From JAGPUQ01 sp041594335 (GTDB lineage Bacteria; Pseudomonadota; Gammaproteobacteria; Pseudomonadales; Porticoccaceae), in contig JBFHML010000003.1 in the NCBI GenBank assembly GCA_041594335.1, forward strand, positions 1 to 64,000: a DNA stretch of 64,000 nt, in the 5' to 3' direction. The notes below the pieces were generated by a model, which saw only the letters and a program-made list of their open reading frames with translations, made no database searches and was not told where the DNA came from. Positions within the stretch are counted from its first letter, which is position 1. Every line of letters begins with the position of its first letter. Of this stretch, positions 16,133 through 24,149 are shown one piece after another. The position numbers and the translations under genes were made by a program.

Positions 16133-18019
16133 ATGCAACAATTCGACAAATGCGACACCCTGATCCGCAACGCACTGGTCTTCGATGGCAGCGGGGCAAT
16201 GCCCAAGATAGAGGATCTGGCGATTCGCGACGGCAAGGTGCTGGCACGCGGCACCGATCTCCAGGTGCAAGCGCCGGGAGAGGTAATCGACGCCACTGGT
16301 AAGTGGTTGCTGCCAGGACTACTCGATATCCATACCCACCTCGACCTCGAAGTCGAAGTCAACCCGGGCCTCCACGAGGCGGTGCGCCATGGCACCACCA
16401 CCGTATTGGTGGGCAACTGCTCCCTCGGCATCGCTTTCGGCAGCCAACGCAGAAACGGTGAAGACCCCATTGTCGACTGCTTTACCCGCGTGGAAAACAT
16501 GCCCAAAAGGGTGCTCGACAAATGCATCGAGAAGATCACCTGGGACAACACCGCCGACTACCTGAACCACTTCCACGACCTGCCGCTGGGCCCCAATGTG
16601 GCCGCTTTTATTCCCCACTCGATGATGCGTATCGAAGTCATGGGGACTCAGGCCTCGGTCACCCGCCCCCCGAGTCAGGCCGAACGGCGCAAGCTCGCGG
16701 AAATCATGGAAGCAGCCATGGAACAGGGCTACATGGGCCTTTCTACCGACCAGATCGTGTTCCACTATCTGGCCAATGATCCCAACAAGCAAACCCGCAT
16801 CCCCTCGCATTTTGCCGAAGATGACGAGTTGCGCCCGATCATCGAGATCGTGCGCAGGAACAATGGCGTCTGGCAGACCAACCCCGACGGACAGAAAATG
16901 CTGCGCACACTGAAGCGCTACTTCTGGTCCGCCGGTCGGTTCCGCGGCAAACCTTTGAAGATCTCCGCCCTCACCGCCGTCGATTTCGTTTCCGTACCCG
17001 GTGTCTGGCAGAAAATGCTCAAGCTGGGCAAGGTCATCAACTCGCCCATCTTCAAAGGCAAGATCCACTTCCAGGCGCTGGGCGGCGCATTCCGGATGTG
17101 GTCAGACGGGATGCTCTCGCCGGTATTCGAGGAACTACCGTCCACCCGGCAGATCGTCGCCTGCGAAGTGGAGGACATCGAGGGTCGCCAAGCCCTCTAC
17201 AACGATCCTCAGTGGCTCGAAGACTTCAAGGTCGACTGGGCCAAGATGACCAACACTTCGGCCAACATCGCGCAGATCGGCGGATCCTCAGAAGAGCGAG
17301 CGACCTTCCAGATGGACTTCGCCAAAATGCATCTCGACGACTGCGCCGTACCGAGCTGGAATGGCGATACCCTAGCTCAAGTGCTGGAGCGCCTCACCCT
17401 CTACAAAGAGAGCGACGGAAAAGCCGGAGCCAAGGACGCCGCAGAAGCGGCCGAATTCGACCGCTTCCCCGACTCGGCCACTCACCCCCGCGAGTTCTGG
17501 CTGCAATGTCTGCGGTTGTACGATCTGGGCTTCCGCTGGTGGTTCGACGTTGCCAATACCAATGAAGATATAGTCGAACAAATTTTGTTCGACAAAAACG
17601 CACTGCCCGGCTTCAACGATTCTGGGGCTCATCTGACCAACCTGTCGTTCTATGATGGCAACCTAGGCACCCTGCGCATCGCGCAGAAGCGCGGCATACC
17701 CCGCGTCGCCGAGGCGGTATATCGACTCACCCGCGAGCCGGCTGAATTTTTCGGCCTCGACGTCGGACGCATCGATCCCGGCTGTCAAGCCGACGTCGTG
17801 CTGATCGATCCGGAGCAACTGCAACAGCACGATATGAACCGCAGTCGGACCAAGATTTTCCATGAAGTCTTTGAACACGACGTACTGGTCAATCGTTCCG
17901 ATGGCGTGGTCGACCAGGTCTACATCAACGGCCGGCGGGTGTGGGAGAGCGGCTCCCAATTCACCCCAGTACTCGGCCAGCAAACTCTCGGCAGAGCTCT
18001 GCGAGCCAACCGCCACTGA
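16133..18019 (+). CDS. N-acyl-D-amino-acid deacylase-like amidohydrolase
   Basis: Predicted zinc amidohydrolase of the D-aminoacylase family, hydrolysing N-acyl-D-amino acids or a related amide. Metal-site features are LPGLLDIHTHLD (His-x-His) near residue 70, VGNCSLGIAF near residue 100 with the Cys that bridges zinc in D-aminoacylases, and FNDSGAHLTNLSF near residue 495. At 628 residues it is clearly longer than classical D-aminoacylases (about 480) and resembles longer actinobacterial and proteobacterial members annotated as D-amino acid aminohydrolases. The ATG at 16133 follows a GGGGG ribosome site; an ATG at 16103 lacks one. It appears to be a single-gene unit. Confidence 0.8.
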   Translation: MQQFDKCDTLIRNALVFDGSGAMPKIEDLAIRDGKVLARGTDLQVQAPGEVIDATGKWLLPGLLDIHTHLDLEVEVNPGLHEAVRHGTTTVLVGNCSLGIAFGSQRRNGEDPIVDCFTRVENMPKRVLDKCIEKITWDNTADYLNHFHDLPLGPNVAAFIPHSMMRIEVMGTQASVTRPPSQAERRKLAEIMEAAMEQGYMGLSTDQIVFHYLANDPNKQTRIPSHFAEDDELRPIIEIVRRNNGVWQTNPDGQKMLRTLKRYFWSAGRFRGKPLKISALTAVDFVSVPGVWQKMLKLGKVINSPIFKGKIHFQALGGAFRMWSDGMLSPVFEELPSTRQIVACEVEDIEGRQALYNDPQWLEDFKVDWAKMTNTSANIAQIGGSSEERATFQMDFAKMHLDDCAVPSWNGDTLAQVLERLTLYKESDGKAGAKDAAEAAEFDRFPDSATHPREFWLQCLRLYDLGFRWWFDVANTNEDIVEQILFDKNALPGFNDSGAHLTNLSFYDGNLGTLRIAQKRGIPRVAEAVYRLTREPAEFFGLDVGRIDPGCQADVVLIDPEQLQQHDMNRSRTKIFHEVFEHDVLVNRSDGVVDQVYINGRRVWESGSQFTPVLGQQTLGRALRANRH

Positions 18020-18024
18020 GTAGC

Positions 18025-18059
18025 GGCGCGCCCGGTCGTTGAACGCGACCGGGCGCGCC
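18025..18059 (+). terminator. strong hairpin after the amidohydrolase gene
   Basis: GGCGCGCCCGGTCG and its exact complement form a 14-bp stem with a 7-base loop, six bases past the stop codon. No T-run follows, so it is either a Rho-assisted stop or an mRNA 3' end stabiliser. Confidence 0.6.
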
Positions 18060-18192
18060 CTCACCGGATCCCCTCTCCGGACCGCAACGGCGCCAATCTA
18101 CCTACTCCCACGCCACACCCCGCTTGACTTGAATCGATGTCCGCTGCGAGGATCATCCTAGGCTAATTTTTCTGTTATGCCGGGAGCGCGCC

Positions 18193-18633
18193 ATGTCGAC
18201 CACCGTGGGCGTCATCGTTTGCAACCACAGCCGCGCACGCCTTTTCAAGGCGGATGCTCATTCCTTGACCCAGGAACTGTCGGATCAGGTCAACCCGGCC
18301 GCCCGCCTACGGGACCAAGACCTCGCCACCGACGCGCCCGGAAGATACCGCGGCGGCGGCACCAATGGCCAGCAGCACACCGAAGATCCCCGCACCGCAC
18401 CGCGAGAAAAGGCCGCAGAGCACTTTGCCCGCGACATTGCCGCTGCTATCGAACAGGCGATCGCCGAACACAAGCTGCAAAAACTGTATCTGATTGCGGA
18501 ACCCAACATGCTCGGCCTGGTGCGCAAAGCACTCCCCGAACACTACCGGCAGTTGGTGGCTAAAGAGATCGCCAAGGATATCGTCGCCAGGCCACCGGCA
18601 GAAATTCGAGACTTTCTGCCGGTCCCGCTCTAG
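18193..18633 (+). CDS. host attachment family protein
   Basis: Member of the family named for a protein required for attachment to host cells; the molecular role is not established. The 146-residue protein begins with a strand VGVIVCNHSRARLF and has the typical second half AEHFARDIAAAIEQAI, then LYLIAEPNMLGLVRKALP. This half resembles the eRF1/Pelota-like nuclease fold seen in stress-related relatives. It stands alone, followed on the other strand by tRNA-Pro. A free-living role is equally likely, since the family is widespread in environmental bacteria. Confidence 0.75.
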   Translation: MSTTVGVIVCNHSRARLFKADAHSLTQELSDQVNPAARLRDQDLATDAPGRYRGGGTNGQQHTEDPRTAPREKAAEHFARDIAAAIEQAIAEHKLQKLYLIAEPNMLGLVRKALPEHYRQLVAKEIAKDIVARPPAEIRDFLPVPL

Positions 18634-18654
18634 CTCGTCTCTGGCGAGGAGAGG

Positions 18655-18660
18655 AAAAAA
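18655..18660 (-). terminator. T-run directly after tRNA-Pro
   Basis: Six T residues on the minus strand start two bases after the CCA end of tRNA-Pro. The tRNA's own stem could serve as the terminator hairpin. Confidence 0.4.
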
Positions 18661-18662
18661 GA

Positions 18663-18739
18663 TGGTCGGAGCGGCGGGATTTGAACCCACGACCACCACA
18701 CCCCCAGTGTGGTGCGCTACCAGGCTGCGCTACGCTCCG
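18663..18739 (-). tRNA. tRNA-Pro (anticodon GGG)
   Basis: A 77-base cloverleaf with encoded CCA. Acceptor stem CGGAGCG/CGCTCCG, D-arm AGCGCAGCCTGGTAGCGC, anticodon loop CTGGGGG with anticodon GGG (reads CCC and CCU), and T-loop TTCAAAT. It lies just downstream of the merR gene, with its own promoter in between. Confidence 0.97.
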
Positions 18740-18767
18740 AATTTTCCAGTCTACTGGAAAGGCCGCC

Positions 18768-18795
18768 ATCATACTGAAAGCAGCGGCCAAAGCAA
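18768..18795 (-). promoter_or_regulatory. promoter of tRNA-Pro
   Basis: On the minus strand TTGCTT and TATGAT are separated by 16 bases, followed by a GC-rich discriminator. The -10 box ends 28 bases before the mature tRNA. It sits right after the merR stop. Confidence 0.55.
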
Positions 18796-18800
18796 GAAAA

Positions 18801-19157
18801 TCAATCCTTGAGGGTGGCCAAAACGTCCTCGAGCTCGCTCACCGTCTGCTCGATGACCTGCCGAGTCTGGGTCGCCTCCTGCTTGACATGCTCTCCCCCT
18901 AAGCGCAGGCGGGCACCGCCGATGGTAAACCCCTGCTCGTAGAGCAACGAGCGAATCTGCCGGATCATCAAGACGTCCTGTCGCTGATAATAACGGCGGT
19001 TGCCGCGACGCTTGACTGGATTGAGCATAGGAAATTCCTGCTCCCAGTAGCGCAACACGTGGGGCTTCACATCACAGAGCTCACTGACCTCACCGATGGT
19101 GAAATAACGTTTGCCGGGAATCGGTGGCAACTGGCTGTTGTTACCGGGCTCCAGCAT
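18801..19157 (-). CDS. MerR family regulator linked to ihfA
   Basis: DNA-binding regulator of the short MerR type found next to ihfA in many gammaproteobacteria. The N-terminal winged helix (YFTIGEVSELCDVKPHVLRYWEQEF, residues 18-42) is complete; GNRRYYQRQDV follows, then a helical dimerisation region. At 118 residues it lacks a cysteine-based metal site, so the signal is unknown. It overlaps the end of ihfA by 17 bases and is the last gene of the thrS-to-merR operon. Confidence 0.88.
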   Translation of the reverse strand: MLEPGNNSQLPPIPGKRYFTIGEVSELCDVKPHVLRYWEQEFPMLNPVKRRGNRRYYQRQDVLMIRQIRSLLYEQGFTIGGARLRLGGEHVKQEATQTRQVIEQTVSELEDVLATLKD

Positions 19158-19440
19158 GGCTCTCTACCCTGGCTTTAAGTTTCTGTCCTGGCTTGAAGGT
19201 CACCACGCGGCGCGCCGCAATGGGGATCTCCTCGCCTGTCTTGGGATTACGTCCGGGACGCGGATTCTTGTCGCGAAGATCGAAGTTCCCGAAGCTCGAC
19301 AGCTTCACTGGATCGTTGGACTCCAGTGCCCTGCGAATCTCTTCGAAGAAATGCTCGACCAATTCTTTGGCTTCACGCTTGTTCAGGCCGAGCTCCATGT
19401 ACAGCAGCTCGGCGATATCGGCTTTGGTCAGCGCAGCCAT
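19141..19440 (-). CDS. ihfA: integration host factor subunit alpha
   Basis: DNA-bending nucleoid protein acting as a heterodimer with IhfB (not in this window). The 99-residue chain matches the HU/IHF fold: ALTKADIAELLYMELGLNKREAKELVEHFFEEI, GNFDLRDKNPRPGRNPKTGEEIPI with the proline that intercalates DNA in the RNPKTGE arm, and RRVVTFKPGQKLK. The ATG directly follows the pheT stop, with the ribosome site GGGGAGGG inside the pheT end. The pheT-ihfA order is classical in this class. Confidence 0.97.
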   Translation of the reverse strand: MAALTKADIAELLYMELGLNKREAKELVEHFFEEIRRALESNDPVKLSSFGNFDLRDKNPRPGRNPKTGEEIPIAARRVVTFKPGQKLKARVESHAGAR

Positions 19441-21816
19441 TTACCCTCCCCGCAATTTGGCACCGAACTCGGCGACAAGGGACGCGACTACCGCGTCTTC
19501 AGCGGCTTGCACATCCGAGTCTCTCAGCGTGCGCCTATCGTCCTGAAAGGTCAAGCCGATAGCAACGCTTTTTTTATTGTTTTCAAGGCCTTCGCCTTGA
19601 TAAACGTCGAAGATTCTCACCTCCGAGAGGCTCGGCCCCGCAGCCCGACGCACCGCCGTCAGCAGGTCCGCTGCAAGCACCTCGCGGGATACGATGACCG
19701 CAATGTCGCGGCGCACTGCGGGAAAACGACTGGGCACGCAGAAATCGCGAGTTTCAGCTTCCGGCAAGCGATCGATGAAGAGTTCGAACAGAAACAATGC
19801 TTGGTCCAACCCGAGTTCGCGCGCGACCGCGGGGTGGAGAGCACCCGCATAACCTAAGCAGGTTCCGTGCGGACCTGACAGCCGCAAAGATTGACCGGGA
19901 TGCAATGCCGGGTGCGCCGCCTGCTCGGCAGTCACTAAAGCTGCGATGCCTAGCGTCTCGAGCAATGCCTCCAGATCACCCTTGATGGCAAAGAAATCGA
20001 CTCGCTGCCGCGGATCGGCCCAACTCTCTGGATCACGATCCCCTGTGGCAAGCCCGGCCAGGGTCTGCCGCTGACCAAAGCCAGGCCCTGCATCGAACCG
20101 TAGTCCGATCTCAAACAGCCGCAAGCGGCCGGCTTGCCGGTTCAGATTATGCCGCGCGGCCAGCAACAAACCCGGCCATAGGCTCGGTCGCATTACTGAC
20201 ATCGCGGCACTAATGGGGTTGGCCACCGGAACCCCACTATCGGCGCCGCTTACGGCGGCGACCATGTCGGCCGGCACAAAGCTATAGGTTATCGCCTCGC
20301 GATAACCTCGGTGTACCAGCGCCGCTCGCAATATGCGCGCCGGGTCGGCTGGTGGAGCACTGAGTTCCGGGGCCAGGGCCGGCATGATCGAAGGGAGTTC
20401 GTTGTAGCCATAAATTCGGGCAACCTCCTCGATCAAATCGGCCTCAATGCCGAGATCGAAACGCCAGGTGGGCACGCGAAACATCCAGCCTTCGGCTGTT
20501 TCCTCCAGTTGCTCCAACCCCAGGCTCAGCAGAATCTCGCGCGTTCTAGCCGCGGAAATCTCTGTGCCCAGCAAGCTGGCCAACCGGTCGAGCCGAAGCG
20601 AGATTTCGGCTGGAATCGGCAAGGCCTCGCCCGCCTCCACAACCTGTAGCGGCCCAGCCTGCCCCCCGGCGATTTCCAGCAACAGCGCGGTGGCGCGCTC
20701 CAAAGCGAGCTGTGGCAACGCCGGATCGACGCCGCGCTCGAAACGATGCGAAGCATCCGTGTGCAGACCGAATTGTCGGGCCTTGCCCGCGATGGCTAGC
20801 GGCGAGAAATGTGCACTTTCAAGAAACACATCGCGGGTCGACTCGTCGACCCCGCTATCACTCCCGCCCATGATGCCGGCCAGCGCCAATGGGCGCAGAT
20901 CGTCGGCGATCACCCAGGTCTCCTCATCGAGCGCCATCTCCGTGCCGTCGAGCAGTTGCAGCGTCTCGCCGGGCCGCGCCGCGCGCACCTGGATACCACC
21001 CTGTATCCGACTGAGATCAAAGCCATGCATGGGCTGGCCTAGCTCGAGCATCACATAGTTGGTGATATCCACCACGGGATGGATCGCTCGTACCCCGGCG
21101 CGCCGCAATCGCTCGCGCAACCATTGCGGCGTTCGTGCGGCGGGATCGATACCACGTACTATGCGCCCGGCATACCGCGGACAGGCATCACCCGCTTGGA
21201 GCTTGATCGGCAAGGTATCGCCCACGGTAGCCGCAACCGGTTCGATCGGGAATTCGCGTAACGCGATCCCGGTGACCACCGCGGTTTCTCGCGCCAATCC
21301 ACGGATACTGAGGCAATCACCACGATTGGGCGTGAGATCCACTTCGACAATGTCGTCGTCCAGTGCCAGAGCCTGTCGTAGATCCGTACCGCTAGGCAGC
21401 GCCGGATCGAGCTCCATCAGCCCCTCATTGTCGGTGCACAAGCCAAGCTCCGCGGCTGAGCACAGCATGCCGAATGACGCTACCCCGCGCAGCTTGACCG
21501 CAGCGATGGTCACATCCTCCGGTAGCTGCGCGCCCACCTGTGCAAAAGGCACTTTCAGCCCACGCGCCGCGTTCGGTGCGCCGCAGACTACCTGCTGGAT
21601 GGCGCCACCGCCACGCACCTGGCAGATACGCAGCGCGTCAGCATCCGGATGAGACTCGACCGACTCGATTTCACCCACGACCACACCGGTGAACTCACCG
21701 GCTGCAGCCTCAACGCCGTCCACTTCCAAGCCTGCCATCGTCAGGCGCGCGATCAGGTCGGATGTGTCGATCTCGGCATCCAGGTGCTGCAGCAACCAGC
21801 GTTTGCTGAATTTCAT
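19441..21816 (-). CDS. pheT: phenylalanine-tRNA ligase beta subunit
   Basis: Structural and editing subunit of the alpha2-beta2 PheRS. The 791-residue protein is standard length: N-terminal MKFSKRWLLQHLDAEID, an EMAP-II/OB tRNA-binding domain near 40-150 (HPDADALRICQV), B3/B4 editing domain, B5 domain, and a ferredoxin-like anticodon-binding domain at the C terminus (FPAVRRDIAVIV). It starts 13 bases after the pheS stop. Confidence 0.97.
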   Translation of the reverse strand: MKFSKRWLLQHLDAEIDTSDLIARLTMAGLEVDGVEAAAGEFTGVVVGEIESVESHPDADALRICQVRGGGAIQQVVCGAPNAARGLKVPFAQVGAQLPEDVTIAAVKLRGVASFGMLCSAAELGLCTDNEGLMELDPALPSGTDLRQALALDDDIVEVDLTPNRGDCLSIRGLARETAVVTGIALREFPIEPVAATVGDTLPIKLQAGDACPRYAGRIVRGIDPAARTPQWLRERLRRAGVRAIHPVVDITNYVMLELGQPMHGFDLSRIQGGIQVRAARPGETLQLLDGTEMALDEETWVIADDLRPLALAGIMGGSDSGVDESTRDVFLESAHFSPLAIAGKARQFGLHTDASHRFERGVDPALPQLALERATALLLEIAGGQAGPLQVVEAGEALPIPAEISLRLDRLASLLGTEISAARTREILLSLGLEQLEETAEGWMFRVPTWRFDLGIEADLIEEVARIYGYNELPSIMPALAPELSAPPADPARILRAALVHRGYREAITYSFVPADMVAAVSGADSGVPVANPISAAMSVMRPSLWPGLLLAARHNLNRQAGRLRLFEIGLRFDAGPGFGQRQTLAGLATGDRDPESWADPRQRVDFFAIKGDLEALLETLGIAALVTAEQAAHPALHPGQSLRLSGPHGTCLGYAGALHPAVARELGLDQALFLFELFIDRLPEAETRDFCVPSRFPAVRRDIAVIVSREVLAADLLTAVRRAAGPSLSEVRIFDVYQGEGLENNKKSVAIGLTFQDDRRTLRDSDVQAAEDAVVASLVAEFGAKLRGG

Positions 21817-21829
21817 CGCCTACCCCGGA

Positions 21830-22843
21830 TCAGAATTGTTGCAAAAAACGCAGGTCGTTCTCGAAGAACATCCGCAGATCGCCAATGCCATGCCGCAACA
21901 TAGCCAGACGCTCCACCCCCATGCCGAACGCAAAACCCGTATATTGCTCCGCATCGACATCGCAGTGCTCTAGGACATTCGGGTGGACCATGCCGCAGCC
22001 CATCACCTCCAGCCAACCGCTGTGCTTGCACACGCGACACCCCGCTCCAGCACACTGCGTGCACTGAATGTCGACTTCGGCGGAAGGCTCGGTAAAGGGA
22101 AAATACGAAGGCCGGAAGCGGACTGGCAGGTCAGCGCCGAAAAAGGCCTTGAGAAACTGGTCTACCGTGCCTCGCAGATGGGCAAAGCTAATGCCCCGAT
22201 CAATCACCAACCCTTCGACTTGATGAAACATCGGGGTATGGGTGAGGTCGGAATCACAACGGTACACACGCCCAGGGCAGATAATACGCAGCGGCGGCGG
22301 GCGTCGCTCCATGGTCCGAATCTGGACGGGCGAGGTATGAGTACGCAGCACATGCACGGCGTCGACATAAAATGTGTCGTGCATGGCGCGCGCCGGGTGA
22401 TGGGCCGGGATATTGAGCGCCTCGAAATTGTGGTAGTCGTCCTCGATCTCCGGGCCTTCTTCGACTCGATAGCCCGCGCTGACGAAAATCGACTCAATGC
22501 GTTGCAAAGTCGTTGTGATCGGATGCAAACCTCCGACATCGACACGACTGCCCGGCAGCGTGGTGTCGAGGGCCTCGTCCGCCAACCGCCGCTCCAGTTC
22601 GGCGGCCGCCAATTGCTCCCGGCGCGTCTCGATGCGCGCCTGGAGGCCACTCTTCGCCGCATTGATGCCAGCGCCCGCCGCACGCCTTTGCTCCGGCGGC
22701 AGACGGCCCAACCCCTGCAGGAGGGCGGTGAGCACGCCTTTCTTCCCCAGATACCGTACGCGCTCTGCCTCCAACGCCGCGAGGGATTCAGCACCATCCA
22801 CCGCCGCATTGGCCTGCGCCACGATAGGCTCGAGATCATCCAT
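21830..22843 (-). CDS. pheS: phenylalanine-tRNA ligase alpha subunit
   Basis: Catalytic subunit of PheRS (class II aminoacyl-tRNA synthetase). The 337-residue protein has an N-terminal coiled coil (to about 90) and class II motifs: motif 2 in the TMERRPPPLRIICPGRVYR area and motif 3 GFAFGMGVERLAMLRHGI near 310-325. A Cys cluster CTQCAGAGCRVCKHSGW around 270-286 is present, as in many gammaproteobacteria. An intrinsic terminator lies in the 107-base gap before it, so a fraction of transcripts must read through from rplT. Confidence 0.97.
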   Translation of the reverse strand: MDDLEPIVAQANAAVDGAESLAALEAERVRYLGKKGVLTALLQGLGRLPPEQRRAAGAGINAAKSGLQARIETRREQLAAAELERRLADEALDTTLPGSRVDVGGLHPITTTLQRIESIFVSAGYRVEEGPEIEDDYHNFEALNIPAHHPARAMHDTFYVDAVHVLRTHTSPVQIRTMERRPPPLRIICPGRVYRCDSDLTHTPMFHQVEGLVIDRGISFAHLRGTVDQFLKAFFGADLPVRFRPSYFPFTEPSAEVDIQCTQCAGAGCRVCKHSGWLEVMGCGMVHPNVLEHCDVDAEQYTGFAFGMGVERLAMLRHGIGDLRMFFENDLRFLQQF

Positions 22844-22884
22844 CTTCGCTCACTTCTCCGCTTGCCGGGTTCCACCTCGTGGGC

Positions 22885-22917
22885 AAAAAAACGGGGAAAG
22901 AGCTCGCCCTTTCCCCG
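22885..22917 (-). terminator. intrinsic terminator/attenuator between rplT and pheS
   Basis: On the minus strand CGGGGAAAG and CTTTCCCCG form a perfect 9-bp stem with an 8-base loop, followed by seven T residues. It lies 33 bases after the rplT stop and 41 bases before the pheS start. No Phe-rich leader peptide is visible upstream. Confidence 0.85.
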
Positions 22918-22950
22918 CCGTCTTTTCGCTCGCCGCAGGGGCGCGCCACC

Positions 22951-23307
22951 TCAGCCCAAAGCGGCTTTGGCCTGCGCGGCAATGCTGGCAAACGCAACCT
23001 TGTCATGCACCGCGAGATCAGCCAACACCCGCCTGTCGAGTTGGATATTCGCGCGCTTCAAGCCCGCGATCAGTTGACTGTACGTGATGCCCTCTGCGCG
23101 AGCCTGTGCGTTGATCCGAGTAATCCATAGAGCTCGGAAAGTACGCTTCTTGACCCGCCGATCACGATAGGCGTATTGCCCCGCTTTAATGACCGCCTGC
23201 TTGGCTACACGGAATACGCGGCTACGCGCGCCGTAGTACCCCTTGGCCTGCCGAAGAATTTTCTTGTGTCGCCGGTGTGCGATAACACCGCGTTTTACTC
23301 TTGCCAT
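22951..23307 (-). CDS. rplT: 50S ribosomal protein L20
   Basis: Binds 23S rRNA early in large-subunit assembly and represses its own operon in relatives. The 118-residue protein shows the full family sequence: MARVKRGVIAHRRHKKILRQAKGYYGARS, then RVFRVAKQAVIKAGQYAYRDRR, and LWITRINAQARAEG. It begins 21 bases after rpmI. The intrinsic terminator behind it limits expression of pheS. Confidence 0.98.
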   Translation of the reverse strand: MARVKRGVIAHRRHKKILRQAKGYYGARSRVFRVAKQAVIKAGQYAYRDRRVKKRTFRALWITRINAQARAEGITYSQLIAGLKRANIQLDRRVLADLAVHDKVAFASIAAQAKAALG

Positions 23308-23328
23308 GATGCTCCTCCCGTATCTCGC

Positions 23329-23520
23329 TCAGCGCCGCAGCATGCGATCAACCAGTGGGGTATCGGACGGATTCAAAATCTGCGTCCCCCGCAACTGGCG
23401 TTTGCGCTTGGTCGTCATCTTGGTGAGGATATGGCTCTTGAATGCCCGCTTATGCTTGTAGCCTGCAGCGGTCTTCTTGAACCGCTTCGCGGCTCCGCTG
23501 TGTACCTTCATCTTTGGCAT
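23329..23520 (-). CDS. rpmI: 50S ribosomal protein L35
   Basis: Small basic 63-residue large-subunit protein. MPKMKVHSGAAKRFKKTAAG and HILTKMTTKRKRQLRG are diagnostic. A strong AGGAGG ribosome site lies seven bases before the ATG. A hairpin followed by a short U-run precedes that site, placing rpmI-rplT under likely leader control. Confidence 0.98.
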   Translation of the reverse strand: MPKMKVHSGAAKRFKKTAAGYKHKRAFKSHILTKMTTKRKRQLRGTQILNPSDTPLVDRMLRR

Positions 23521-23546
23521 TTGCTACCTCCTGGTAGGGTAGTGAT

Positions 23547-23584
23547 AAAACCGCCGGTCAGCCTGCCAAACGGCTGAACTCGGT
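23547..23584 (-). promoter_or_regulatory. hairpin in the infC-rpmI leader, attenuator or L20 target candidate
   Basis: On the minus strand TCAGCC and GGCTGA pair around an 8-base loop; ACCG and CGGT extend the stem across an internal bulge, and four T residues follow. It ends about 25 bases before the rpmI start. In relatives L20 controls rpmI-rplT by binding a leader structure, so this is a reasonable candidate. Confidence 0.45.
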
Positions 23585-23597
23585 CGGCATGTACTGC

Positions 23598-24143
23598 TTA
23601 CTTTTTCCGGCTACGTGGAGCGATCACCATGGTCAGCTGACGGCCTTCCATCTTCGGAAATTGCTCTACTGCTCCCAATTCCTCAAGGTCCTGCTCGATA
23701 CGCTTGAGCATCTCGATACCCAACTCCTGATGGGCCATTTCCCGACCCCGGTAGCGCAACGTGACCTTGGCCTTGTCTCCTTGCTCCAGGAAACGCTTCA
23801 GGTTACGCAGCTTGATCTGATAATCCGCCTCGTCAGTACCCGGGCGAAATTTCATCTCCTTGATCTGGGTCTGCTTTTGCTTCTTGCGCTGCGCCGCCTG
23901 CTGCTTCTTGGCCTCGAAGATATGCTTGCCGTAGTCCATCAACTTGCAGACCGGGGGTTCCGCATCTGCAGCGATTTCGACCAAATCTAAGGAGGCCTCC
24001 GAAGCGGCCTTCATGGCCTCCTCGATGGGGACTAGGCCGACCTGCTCCCCGTCGGCGCCAATTAGGCGCACTTCACGCACATCATCGATCTCATCATTCA
24101 GCCGGGCTCGCTTGCCTTGGCCCTTGCCATAACTTTTTTTGAT
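23598..24143 (-). CDS. infC: translation initiation factor IF-3, non-AUG (AUC) start
   Basis: Binds the 30S subunit and rejects non-canonical start codons. The family N terminus is read upstream of any ATG or GTG: IKKSYGKGQGKRARLNDEI followed by VREVRLIGADGEQ. This frame begins with ATC at 24143, nine bases after a GGAG motif and six bases after the thrS stop, and yields 181 residues, the usual IF-3 size (E. coli 180). The later GTG at 24080 would delete about 20 conserved residues. A rare AUU start on infC is the known basis of IF-3 autocontrol in E. coli; AUC here should act the same way. Confidence 0.93.
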   Translation of the reverse strand: MKKSYGKGQGKRARLNDEIDDVREVRLIGADGEQVGLVPIEEAMKAASEASLDLVEIAADAEPPVCKLMDYGKHIFEAKKQQAAQRKKQKQTQIKEMKFRPGTDEADYQIKLRNLKRFLEQGDKAKVTLRYRGREMAHQELGIEMLKRIEQDLEELGAVEQFPKMEGRQLTMVIAPRSRKK

Positions 24144-24149
24144 AACCCG

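Noticed and set aside
21983..23077. A 364-codon plus-strand frame crossing pheS and rplT
   Set aside because: Both conserved genes occupy the minus strand here, so the frame is a shadow.
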